This document shows, in pieces, positions 9,418 to 17,745 of a stretch of DNA of 32,624 nt. The translations under genes and the position numbers were made by a program. This DNA is from Candidatus Latescibacterota bacterium (lineage in GTDB: Bacteria > Latescibacterota > UBA2968 > UBA8231). Position 1 is the stretch's first letter, and every line of letters begins with the position of its first letter. The stretch spans positions 1 to 32,624 of the forward strand of contig RKRN01000106.1 of the NCBI GenBank assembly GCA_007571365.1, read 5' to 3'. The notes under the pieces were generated by a model that did not search any database, was not told the DNA's origin, and worked only from the letters and a program-made list of their open reading frames with translations.

Positions 9418-11442
9418 ATGTCTATAAACAGCCGCCATGCCATCGCTCTTTTCCTCTTGGCCCTAATTCTGCGTCTGGCCTACTTGGTGGAAACCCGCGA
9501 TACACTCTACTCGCACGCCCTGATCCTCGACGCTTGGGAGTACGATCATCTAGCCGAGGCCCTGCTTGAAGGCGAGGGGTGGCGCACCACGACGCGTCTG
9601 TATGTCCACGGTCCGCTCTATCCCGCGCTGTTGGCCCTGCTCAAACTGAGCGGTGCCGAGCTCGTGGGTACGCGTCTATTCCAAGCGGTCCTCGGGGCTT
9701 TTTCTTGCGCCCTACTCTACGCGATTGCTGGTCGTTTTTTTGCTCCGCCCACCCCTTTACTAGCCGGCCTGATGGCAGTTGGGTATTGGCCCTTTATGCT
9801 GTACAACGGCGAACTGCTGGCTACCACCCTGACCATCTTCATCGAACTGCTTTTGGTGATCCAACTGGTGCGTTGTTCCGACCGGCCTAGCTATTGGTCG
9901 TCCGCCGGGGCCGGGGCGCTACTGGGCCTGCTAGTCGAGACGCGCAGCAATACCCTGTTGCTGACGCCGGTGGCCCTGTGGTGGCTTTACCAACGGACTC
10001 GGACCCGATTACTGGTGCCTTTCTGTTTGGGCCTCTGCGCCGTGCTGACCCCGTTCCTAGTCCACAACTATCTCGTCCAAGGTACGCCGCTCCCATTCCA
10101 AGGGGCTTGGAGCTTTTACATGGGCAATAACCCGGCGGCTGACGGCACCCCGTATGCACGCCAAGGGCTGGACTGGCAACGCCTCGAAATACGGCCCTAC
10201 CAAGCAGATATGGCCACTTCGCCAGCCGATAGAGGACGGTTCTATCTGAGCGCGGGCCTCGGCTTCATGGTTGAGCAGCCGCTTGCCTATCTCCATTTGC
10301 TCTACCGCAAATTCAGACTGTTCTGGCACACCTTTGAAGTCCCCGTGAGCGTTGACATCCACTTTTACGAGGCGCATTCCTACCTGAGTCGCCTGAATGT
10401 TTTCGGCTTTGGCGTTGTCGCGCCCTTAGCACTAGTGGGGTTGGTATGGAATTGGCGCCAATGGCGCCAATACGGCTTGCTCTACGGTTTCGGCCTATCC
10501 TACTTGGTCTCGGGCCTGCTCTTCACGGTGTGCGCTCGCTATCGACTTCCCGCGGTGCCTTTTCTGATGCTTTTTGCCGCCGAAGCGGTCCGCCAAGGTA
10601 CCCTAAGTCTAAAGGGGCATCCGTGGCGGCGCAGTGCTGCCTTGGCGCTGGGGCTGGGTGCTGCTTTTGCACTGGGACACACTGGAATTGAGCCTGCACA
10701 GGTGGATCACCTGCGTTCTGCTTGGCTCCAAGGACAGGTCCACATGCGCAATCAAGCATATGACCACGCCGAGTCGGCCTATTTGCAGGCACTCCGAGAC
10801 GATGCCGACGATGCCGATGTGTACAGTAGTTTGGGCGCGGTGTACGAAGCGCAGAGTCGGCCTCGTGAAGCTGAAACGGCGTACCGCCAAGCCCTTGCTC
10901 TGGCCTCTGATCACTCTCGAGCCCAGCTCAATCTGGGCAATCTTCTCCGCAGAGAGCAGCGCTTCGCTGAAGCCAAATCCCGCCTCCTTGGGGTGCTCGC
11001 CAGGGATCCTCGTCCCGCCATTCAATACGAGGGCCACTACTATTTGGGCTATCTCCACTTGGACCAGCGAGACTATCTGCGGGCGTATGACTTTTTTACT
11101 ACAGCCTTGAAAGCCCAGCAACGAGCCAAAGGCTTCTACGCCCTAGCGAATGCCTGCCACCACCTAGGACGCCAAGACGAGCAAATTCGGCACTTGCGGC
11201 AAGCTATAGACTTAGAGCCAGAGTTTGCCGCTGCTCACCGCAACCTTGGAGCTTTGTACTTGCAGCGAGGTGAATACGCTCCGGCCGAAAAGGCCCTGCG
11301 CCGCGCCTTGCACCTCGAACCTGATGTGGCCGTTGCCCACTCCAATCTAGGGGTGCTCTACATGCAAACTGGGCGACGAGAATTGGCCCAGACTGCCTTC
11401 GAAGCCGCCGAGCGACTACGGCGGGCGGGGACATCCCCCTAA
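9418..11442 (+). CDS. GT39/ArnT-like membrane glycosyltransferase with C-terminal TPR repeats (674 aa)
   Basis: Residues 1-420 are polytopic: a first helix (ALFLLALILRLAYLV), then an extracytoplasmic loop holding ILDAWEYDHLAEALLEG (D38 in the catalytic-Asp position of GT-C enzymes) and YVHGPLYPALLALL. Several more helices follow, the last near 400-425. Residues 433-674 are about seven TPR-type helical hairpins, including AAHRNLGALYLQRGEYAPAEKALR-like units split across 605-640. The layout mirrors the divergent GT39-TPR gene at 5378-7501, but the sequences are only distantly similar, so this is a second enzyme and not a recent copy. I chose ATG 9418; an in-frame TTG at 9322 would add 32 residues with no signal character and is unlikely. 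No strong ribosome site is visible. It converges with the paralogue array, 66 bases apart. Confidence 0.85.
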   Translation: MSINSRHAIALFLLALILRLAYLVETRDTLYSHALILDAWEYDHLAEALLEGEGWRTTTRLYVHGPLYPALLALLKLSGAELVGTRLFQAVLGAFSCALLYAIAGRFFAPPTPLLAGLMAVGYWPFMLYNGELLATTLTIFIELLLVIQLVRCSDRPSYWSSAGAGALLGLLVETRSNTLLLTPVALWWLYQRTRTRLLVPFCLGLCAVLTPFLVHNYLVQGTPLPFQGAWSFYMGNNPAADGTPYARQGLDWQRLEIRPYQADMATSPADRGRFYLSAGLGFMVEQPLAYLHLLYRKFRLFWHTFEVPVSVDIHFYEAHSYLSRLNVFGFGVVAPLALVGLVWNWRQWRQYGLLYGFGLSYLVSGLLFTVCARYRLPAVPFLMLFAAEAVRQGTLSLKGHPWRRSAALALGLGAAFALGHTGIEPAQVDHLRSAWLQGQVHMRNQAYDHAESAYLQALRDDADDADVYSSLGAVYEAQSRPREAETAYRQALALASDHSRAQLNLGNLLRREQRFAEAKSRLLGVLARDPRPAIQYEGHYYLGYLHLDQRDYLRAYDFFTTALKAQQRAKGFYALANACHHLGRQDEQIRHLRQAIDLEPEFAAAHRNLGALYLQRGEYAPAEKALRRALHLEPDVAVAHSNLGVLYMQTGRRELAQTAFEAAERLRRAGTSP

Positions 11443-11508
11443 AAGAGGACTTAGAGCCCGGCCTAGCGGTACATGACTGCAACGGCTACCGGAAATATTG
11501 AGGCAATT

Positions 11509-13392
11509 TTAATAGGCGACATGTAGCGGTTTTATCGCCTCGACTGTTTGATGGTCGGCCTCGACAGAGACGCGGTATAGGTATAGCCCCGGCGGCACCA
11601 GCCGTCCCGACGCATCGCGACCATCCCATAGTTGTTCATACGTACCAATTCCATCCAAGCCTTCATACACCTGACGAACCCGACGACCCGATAAGTCCCA
11701 TACGGCCACTACCACCCAAGGGCGACTTGTCAACTCCACCAAGCTATATCCCAATCTTACTACATCGTTATGCTCATCCCCGTTGGGCGTCAAAACCGCT
11801 GGCTTCCTGCTCATCTGCAACACGTCCTGATGCTCCGTCTTGGTGGTCACCCACAACCGATTGTTCTCATAGGTGGGAGTGGCATCGCCTCCCTGTACGC
11901 TCTGAGGTACCTCCAATGGCAGGGCACTATCCCACACCCGCATTGAAAACGTCGAGCCATAGCGCAACACCGCTGCCTCGAAAATCACCTCCACCAAAGC
12001 ACCCGAATCCTGAGCCGTCAGCCGAGGTATACTCACGACTACCCGATGTGGCTCAGCTACCTCCACTGCATAAGACACTGGCTCATCGCCGATGCGCACT
12101 TGAGTTACTGATTCTAGCCGCGCCGCGGTGGCCAACTCTAAACGGTCAAAGCCCTCGTTTCCGGTGCCAATGGTTGGTCTCAGCACATAGGTAAACTGCT
12201 GAGGTTGTCCTACGGTTGCCTCGACAGGCCAAACCTCGCCGACCAACCGCGTGGCCACCGGTGGGGAAGCGCGCACTTCGAGAAAGTCCACCTGTCCACC
12301 GTCCTCGTCTTGGGGGAGAAAGTCGACTTTGAGTTGCAGGTAGCGTCGAGGACTCAGCGACACGACAGGGGTCCCACAGCTGTCAGCGAAGGCATAGGGA
12401 GCCGACCAAAACGTCCAGTTAGCATGATCGTAGCCGATACCGGCTTTTTCGCCCACCGCTAACTTGGCGTAGTCGGTTCGGCTGACGGGTGTTTTTTCGT
12501 CGCCTCGTCCGGTGAAGTGCCAGAACAGGTCGGGGTCTTCGTCTTGTCCGGATCGGGATTGGATGAGCACTTGGGCTTTGGGGTCTTGTCGTCCGGACCA
12601 GCGCAGGTCGCCCCAGGCCATGGGCTGACCAAAATCGAGGATATTCGAGATATAAGTTGCTTGTTCGGCAAAGCCTTTGGCGTAGATTTCTATCTCGTTG
12701 ACTTCCCAGTCCTCGCCGTGTTCGCCGACCGTCACCTGAACAAATTCCACATCCTCGTGTGCTAGAATGGGTACATCCAATATCTGCTCTCGGTTGTCAC
12801 GCACCTCGACGATCCAAGGCGACAACGGCTCGGGAGTTAGACTAAAAGAGATGCCCACGGGCAGCGGCCCAATGTGGACGCGGAAGGTCCGTACAGTTCT
12901 GCTCGGATCGGTCAACCCGGATATAATCCGAATCCGATCAATGCGATAACGAGTGCCTAAAAAAATATTAGCTGTGCCTTGGCGACCGAAGTCGTCGGTA
13001 CAGGAGCCTCGGCCGCGGAATTGGGCGCATATATATTTCTCTGCCAGCCAGAAGACACCCGTATCCCCATCCCACACCTCTGCATTTATATTAGGCCTTA
13101 AATGCGCTCCTCCCTTCTCTTCGATTCGAGGTGCGATATTGAAGTCCGGGTCGCGTTTCAGAGGCCAGATGCTAGTGCTATCCAAACCTACCTCAGTGGC
13201 TTTCCCACCGCGGTCTTCCTCTATATCGGTCCAGCTTAGCTGGATAAATTCCACCTCTTCGCCACTCGCTTCAGGCGGTGGCGCTAGCGTTTCACCGCCG
13301 AAACGGTAGATGACCAACCCAGAGGCTTCTACAGTCGCGAAGCCAATCCATAGGAAGAGAGCCCAAGTCGACAAACGGAATAGGTCGCTCAT
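11509..13392 (-). CDS. Secreted discoidin-like / FlgD-Ig family protein, paralogue 2 (627 aa)
   Basis: The signal peptide is about residues 1-23, then GLVIYRFGGETL. A discoidin-like N-terminal domain carries VWDGD at 106-110 and ends near 239 (VNEIEIYAKG). Cys122 and Cys131 bracket a short loop unique to this copy. Residues 245-375 are the highly conserved middle, with YAKLAVGEKAGI (308-319), and 376-500 are a beta-rich module. A FlgD-type Ig domain at about 530-612 has LTPNGDEHND, VAVWDLSGRRVRQVY and WDGRDASGRLVPPGLYLYRV. Here the loop reads NGDE where its siblings read NGDG. The C-terminus is HVAY. It is the last gene of a three-gene tandem array, 146 bases after its neighbour. No strong ribosome site is visible. 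Extracellular binding is inferred from the domains. Confidence 0.88.
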   Translation of the reverse strand: MSDLFRLSTWALFLWIGFATVEASGLVIYRFGGETLAPPPEASGEEVEFIQLSWTDIEEDRGGKATEVGLDSTSIWPLKRDPDFNIAPRIEEKGGAHLRPNINAEVWDGDTGVFWLAEKYICAQFRGRGSCTDDFGRQGTANIFLGTRYRIDRIRIISGLTDPSRTVRTFRVHIGPLPVGISFSLTPEPLSPWIVEVRDNREQILDVPILAHEDVEFVQVTVGEHGEDWEVNEIEIYAKGFAEQATYISNILDFGQPMAWGDLRWSGRQDPKAQVLIQSRSGQDEDPDLFWHFTGRGDEKTPVSRTDYAKLAVGEKAGIGYDHANWTFWSAPYAFADSCGTPVVSLSPRRYLQLKVDFLPQDEDGGQVDFLEVRASPPVATRLVGEVWPVEATVGQPQQFTYVLRPTIGTGNEGFDRLELATAARLESVTQVRIGDEPVSYAVEVAEPHRVVVSIPRLTAQDSGALVEVIFEAAVLRYGSTFSMRVWDSALPLEVPQSVQGGDATPTYENNRLWVTTKTEHQDVLQMSRKPAVLTPNGDEHNDVVRLGYSLVELTSRPWVVVAVWDLSGRRVRQVYEGLDGIGTYEQLWDGRDASGRLVPPGLYLYRVSVEADHQTVEAIKPLHVAY

Positions 13393-13538
13393 AAGATGGA
13401 CCTTGGGGAATAGGGATCTGTAGAAGAAACAATCCTACGATTACTACATTAGCTACATGTCTTCATATAGATACGAATATCTGCTCAGATGGCGAAAGTT
13501 GACTTTTCGCGGACGGCCAACGGCAAACGAAAAATTGT

Positions 13539-15422
13539 TCAATATACCACGTGCAGGAGTCCGGCTTGCTCGACCGCTTGGTGGTCGGCCTCGACAGAGA
13601 CGCGGTATAGGTATAGCCCCGGCGACACCAGCCGTCCCGACGCATCGCGACCATCCCACACCCGTTCATACGCACCAACCCCATCCAGGCCCTCATACAC
13701 CTGACGCACCCGACGACCCGACAAGTCCCACACGGCCACTACCACCCACGACCGACCTGTCAACTCCACCAAGCTATACTCCAATCCCACCACATCGTTG
13801 TGTCCATCCCCATTGGGCGTCAAAACCGCCGGCTTCCTGACCATCTGTAACACGCCCTGATGCTCTGCCCGGGTGGCCACCCACACCCGATTGTTCTCAT
13901 AGACGGGAGTAGCATCGCCCTCCTGCACGCGCTGGGGCACCTCCAATGGCTGGGCACTGTCCCACACCCGCACTGAAAAAGCTGAGCCATAGCGCAGCAC
14001 TTCCGCCTCGAAGAGCACCTCGACCAAAGCGCCCGAATCCTGAGATGTCAGCCGCGGGATGCTCACGACCACCCTGTGTAGCTCCATCGCTTCTACTGCA
14101 TAATCTACCGGCTCATCGCCAATGCGCACTTGGGTTACGGGTCCTAGTCGCGCCGCGGTGGCCACTTCCAACCGGTCAAAGCCGCCATTATCAACTCCAA
14201 TGGTCGGCCGCATCACGTAGGTGAACTGCTGCGGCTGTCCTACGGCGACCTCGACCGGCCAGACCTCGCCGACCAACTGCGTGGCCACCGGTGGGGAAGC
14301 GTGCACTTCGAGAAAGTCCATCTGTCCACTGTCTTCGTCTTGGGGGAGAATGTCAACCTTGAGTTGTAGGTAGCGTCGTGGACTCAGCGACACGATGGGG
14401 GTACCACTGCTGTCGGCAAAGGCATAGGGGGCCGACCAGAACGTCCAGTTAGCATGATCGTAGCCGATACCAGCTTTTTCGGCTCTAGCTAACTTGGCGT
14501 AGGTAGTTCGGCTGACAGGTATTTTTTCATCGCCTCGTCCGGTGAATCGCCAGAACAGGTTGGGGCCTTCGTCTTGTCCGGAGCGGGATTGGATGAGGAC
14601 GCGGGCTTTGGGGTCTTGTTGCCCGGACCAGCGCAGGTCGCCCCAGGCCATGGGCTGACCAAAATCGAGGATGTTCGAGATATACGTCGCTTGTTCGACA
14701 AAGCCTTTGGCGTAGATTTCTACCTCGTGGACTTCCCAGTCCTCGTTGTGCTCGCCGACCGTTACCTGCACGAATTCCACTTGCTCGTGTGGTGGGATGG
14801 GGATGTCGAGAATCTGCTCTCGATTGTCGCGCACCTCGACGATCCAAGGGGCAAAGGGCGGAGGATTGAAAGTGATCCTCATGGTGGGAAGAAGCGGGGA
14901 CATGAAAACGCGGAGGGAGCCCACAATTTTACCTGGGTCGTCCAACCCGGATTTCACCCGGATCCGGTCGATGAGGTAGCGACCACCTAAAAAAATATTA
15001 GCCGTACCCGGGGTGCCGAAATCGTCAATACAAATGAGACTATAGGCCTCGAATTCGGCGCACAGATATCTGTCTGCCAACCAGACAGTGCTCTCGTCCC
15101 CATCCCAGACCTGTCCATTGACGTTGGGTCTAACGTGGCTTCCCCCCTTTTCTTCGACGTTAGGCGCTATATTGAAAGTGGGATCGCGTTTTTGAGCCCG
15201 GATGGCGGCGTCTATATCTAGGTCGGCGGCCTCTCCACCTAGGGAAGGATCTATATCGGTCCAGCTCAGTTGGATAAATTCCACCCCTTCGCCACTCGCT
15301 TCAGGCGGTGGTGCTAGCGTTTCACCGCCGAAACGGTAGATGACCAACCCAGAGGCTTCTCCAGTCGCGAAGCCAATCCACAGAGAGAGAGCCCAGGGCA
15401 ACGAACGGAATAGGTCGCTCAT
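13539..15422 (-). CDS. Secreted discoidin-like / FlgD-Ig family protein, paralogue 3 (627 aa)
   Basis: The first 50 residues (MSDLFR start, signal peptide, GLVIYRFGGETLAPPPEASG) nearly match paralogue 2, including the untranslated leader ATAAGATGG just upstream. VWDGD is at 105-109, and Cys121 and Cys131 flank a loop that differs from all siblings. Another variable stretch at about 172-190 precedes PWIVEVRDN. The central region and the FlgD-like Ig domain (LTPNGDGHND, VWDLSGRRVRQVY, WDGRDASGRLVSPGLYLYRV) are close to paralogue 2, and the protein ends in HVVY. It starts 30 bases after the stop of paralogue 4, so it is probably co-transcribed with it. Compared with siblings it has MDFLEVHASPP rather than VDFLEVRASPP, one of a few scattered changes in the middle. 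The ligand is unknown. Confidence 0.88.
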   Translation of the reverse strand: MSDLFRSLPWALSLWIGFATGEASGLVIYRFGGETLAPPPEASGEGVEFIQLSWTDIDPSLGGEAADLDIDAAIRAQKRDPTFNIAPNVEEKGGSHVRPNVNGQVWDGDESTVWLADRYLCAEFEAYSLICIDDFGTPGTANIFLGGRYLIDRIRVKSGLDDPGKIVGSLRVFMSPLLPTMRITFNPPPFAPWIVEVRDNREQILDIPIPPHEQVEFVQVTVGEHNEDWEVHEVEIYAKGFVEQATYISNILDFGQPMAWGDLRWSGQQDPKARVLIQSRSGQDEGPNLFWRFTGRGDEKIPVSRTTYAKLARAEKAGIGYDHANWTFWSAPYAFADSSGTPIVSLSPRRYLQLKVDILPQDEDSGQMDFLEVHASPPVATQLVGEVWPVEVAVGQPQQFTYVMRPTIGVDNGGFDRLEVATAARLGPVTQVRIGDEPVDYAVEAMELHRVVVSIPRLTSQDSGALVEVLFEAEVLRYGSAFSVRVWDSAQPLEVPQRVQEGDATPVYENNRVWVATRAEHQGVLQMVRKPAVLTPNGDGHNDVVGLEYSLVELTGRSWVVVAVWDLSGRRVRQVYEGLDGVGAYERVWDGRDASGRLVSPGLYLYRVSVEADHQAVEQAGLLHVVY

Positions 15423-15452
15423 AAGATGGGCCTAAGGCAAACGAAAAATTGC

Positions 15453-17339
15453 TCAGTACACCACGTGCAGGAGCTTGGCTTGCCTGACCATTTGGTGGTC
15501 GGCATCGACGGAGACGCGGTATAGGTAGAGTCCCGGCGGCACTAGCTGTCCTAACTCATCGCGGCCATCCCACATCCGCTCATACGTGCCCACATCGTCT
15601 CGCCCCGCGTATACCTGACGCACCAGCCGCCCCGACAAATCCCACACCGCCACCCCTACAGACGCCGGTCCCGTCAGTTCCAGTAAATCGTAGCCCAGTC
15701 CTACTGTGTCATTGCGCCCATCCCCGTTGGGCGTCAAGATTACTGACGCCGCCCGCACTTGTAACACCGCCTGCTCTCGGGCTGTTGTGGCCACCCACAT
15801 CCGATTGCCTTCATAGGCGGGACTGGCATCGCCCCCTTGAACTCCCTGATGCACCTCCAGCGGCTGGGCGCTATCCCATACCTGTGCGGCAAAGGTAGAG
15901 CCATAGCGCAATACTTGGGCTTGGAAAACCACCTCCACCAAAGCCCCTGAATCCTCGACCGTCAGCCGCGGAAAACCCACTACCACCCGGTGTGGTTCGG
16001 ACACCTCCACCGCGTAAGACACCGGCTCATCGCCGATGCGCACCGCAGCGACCCCCTCGACAATCGACGAGGTCGCTATCGCCAACCGGTCAAAGCCCTC
16101 GTCGTTGGTGCCAAGGGTTGGTCGCACCGCATAGGTGAACTGCTGCGGCTGTCCCACCTTTACCTCCACAGGCCAGATCTCGCCGACTAGCTGAGTGGCT
16201 ACCGGTGGGGAAGCGCGTACTTCGAGAAAGTCCACCTGTCCACCATCGTCGTCTTGGGGCAGAAAGTCGACTTTGAGTTGGAGGTAGCGTCGTGGACTCA
16301 GCGACACGATGGGGGTGCCGTTACCGTTGGCAAAGGCGTAGGGAGCGGACCAGAACGTCCAGTTAGCATGATCGTAGCCGATGCCGGCTTTTTCGCCGAT
16401 AGCTAATTTGGCGTAGGTAGTTCGGCTGACGGATATTTTTTCGTCGCTGCGTCCGGTGAAACGCCAGAACAGGTCGGGATCATCGTCTTGGCCGGATCGG
16501 GATTGGATGAGGACGCGTGCTTTGGGGTCTTGTCGTCCCGACCAGCGCAGGTCGCCCCAAGCCATTGGTTGACCAAAATCGAGGATATTAGAGATATAGC
16601 TGGCCTTTTCGACCAGCCCTTTGGCGTAGACTTCTATCTCGTTTACTTCCCAGTCCTCGCGGTGTTCGCTGATGGCCACTTGCACAAAGGTCGTTCCTTC
16701 TTGTGGCGGGATGGGGATGTCGATGATTTGCTCTCGGTTGTCGCGCACTTCGACGACCCAGGGCGAATACGGCGGAGGATGATCGATGAGAGATCTATTC
16801 TTCCAAGGTAACTCTGGCGCGATGTAAATGCGGAAGGTCCGCACTATTTTACTCGGATCGGTCAGGCCGGATATAATTCGTACCCGGTCGATAAGATAGG
16901 GGCTGCCTAAGTTGATATTAGCCGTGCCTTGCCGGCCAAAATCGTCTACGCAGAAAAATCTGCTGAGTGCGCCACACAGATAACTGGCCGCCACCCAAGG
17001 TATACTGACATCTCCATCCCATACTTCCACATTCACATTGGGTCTGACATGCTCCCCACCATGTTCTTCAATTCCGGGGGCGATATTGAAGTTTGGATCG
17101 CGTTCAAGAGGCTGGATCGCGGCGGAGTCTATATCCAGTTCGACGGTCTCGCCGCCTAGGGAAGGATCGAGATCAGTCCAGCTTAGCTGGATGAATTCCA
17201 CCCCTTCACGCTCTGCTTCTGGAGGCGGGGCCAGTGCTTCGCCGCCCAATCGGTAGATGACCAACCCAGAGACGGGTCTGGCTGCGAGACCAGCCCACAA
17301 AGAGAGGCTCCAGATCGACAAACGGAATAAGGCAACCAT
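15453..17339 (-). CDS. Secreted discoidin-like / FlgD-Ig family protein, paralogue 4 (628 aa)
   Basis: This is the first gene of the three-gene array. The signal peptide (FRLSIWSLSLWAGLAARPVS) is followed by GLVIYRLGGEAL. VWDGD is at 106-110, and Cys122 and Cys130 enclose the shortest variable loop of the family. The second variable stretch (about 172-193) has its own sequence before PWVVEVRDN. The middle matches its siblings; the later beta module (about 405-530) is more diverged. The FlgD-like domain reads LTPNGDGRND, VAVWDLSGRLVRQVY, WDGRDELGQLVPPGLYLYRV, ending HVVY. Parts of the N-terminal linker (SLGGETVELDID) resemble the partial gene at 1-1546 more than the adjacent copies, suggesting mosaic descent. 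A promoter is expected in the 406-base divergent gap upstream. Binding function is inferred. Confidence 0.88.
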   Translation of the reverse strand: MVALFRLSIWSLSLWAGLAARPVSGLVIYRLGGEALAPPPEAEREGVEFIQLSWTDLDPSLGGETVELDIDSAAIQPLERDPNFNIAPGIEEHGGEHVRPNVNVEVWDGDVSIPWVAASYLCGALSRFFCVDDFGRQGTANINLGSPYLIDRVRIISGLTDPSKIVRTFRIYIAPELPWKNRSLIDHPPPYSPWVVEVRDNREQIIDIPIPPQEGTTFVQVAISEHREDWEVNEIEVYAKGLVEKASYISNILDFGQPMAWGDLRWSGRQDPKARVLIQSRSGQDDDPDLFWRFTGRSDEKISVSRTTYAKLAIGEKAGIGYDHANWTFWSAPYAFANGNGTPIVSLSPRRYLQLKVDFLPQDDDGGQVDFLEVRASPPVATQLVGEIWPVEVKVGQPQQFTYAVRPTLGTNDEGFDRLAIATSSIVEGVAAVRIGDEPVSYAVEVSEPHRVVVGFPRLTVEDSGALVEVVFQAQVLRYGSTFAAQVWDSAQPLEVHQGVQGGDASPAYEGNRMWVATTAREQAVLQVRAASVILTPNGDGRNDTVGLGYDLLELTGPASVGVAVWDLSGRLVRQVYAGRDDVGTYERMWDGRDELGQLVPPGLYLYRVSVDADHQMVRQAKLLHVVY

Positions 17340-17745
17340 GATCTCGCTATTGTGGTAGGGCGAAAATCACCGGAACCATTGCCGAGCGGTGAATGGCATC
17401 TGCAAAAACTCAACTCCGCAATTCGGCCCAGATTGCGAACAGTTACATGTGAAAAAAATAGCGCTCATCCATGCAGAGGAGAGAACTATACAAAGAAATC
17501 AACGAGTATATCAATCAAAAATTGCCCGCTCTACTTATACTTAGATAACAAAAACCCCGCCTAGACTGATTAGAAAGTTGCGAGAAATCGGCACCCAAAC
17601 ATCCTAGTGTGCAGTAAAACTTGACAATCGCGCAAAATGATGGTATCTGGAATAATAGGTCAGCAGCGTGGGTTGTCGGTCTTATCGCACGGCTGTGGCA
17701 CATGGCCCTATCATCTCATTATCCCCGCACTTGTGGAGGATAGCT
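17340..17745. promoter_or_regulatory. 406-base divergent intergenic region
   Basis: This AT-richer gap separates the paralogue array (minus) from the heme/copper lipoprotein (plus) and should hold both promoters. TTGACA at 17621-17626 is a consensus-like -35 for the plus strand, followed 17 bases later by TATCTG, a poor -10; AATAAT lies further on. I see no tRNA, repeat or convincing small gene here. Confidence 0.35.

Larger units (their letters stand above)
11509..17339 (-). repeat. Tandem array of three near-identical paralogous genes
   Basis: The three 627-628-codon genes are tandem duplicates with long stretches that differ only by scattered bases, for example about 11545-11640 against 13573-13670. 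The junctions preserve a 16-base tract, GGCAAACGAAAAATTG, just past the stop codon at 13522-13537 and again at 15436-15451. ATAAGATGG is shared upstream of paralogues 2 and 3. The spacer before paralogue 2 carries about 116 extra bases (within 13393-13521) compared with the one before paralogue 3. Confidence 0.85.

Noticed and set aside
11509..17339. Possibility that the three near-identical genes are an assembly artefact
   Set aside because: The copies differ by many scattered substitutions, have distinct loops and distinct spacers, so they are real paralogues and not a collapsed or duplicated contig.
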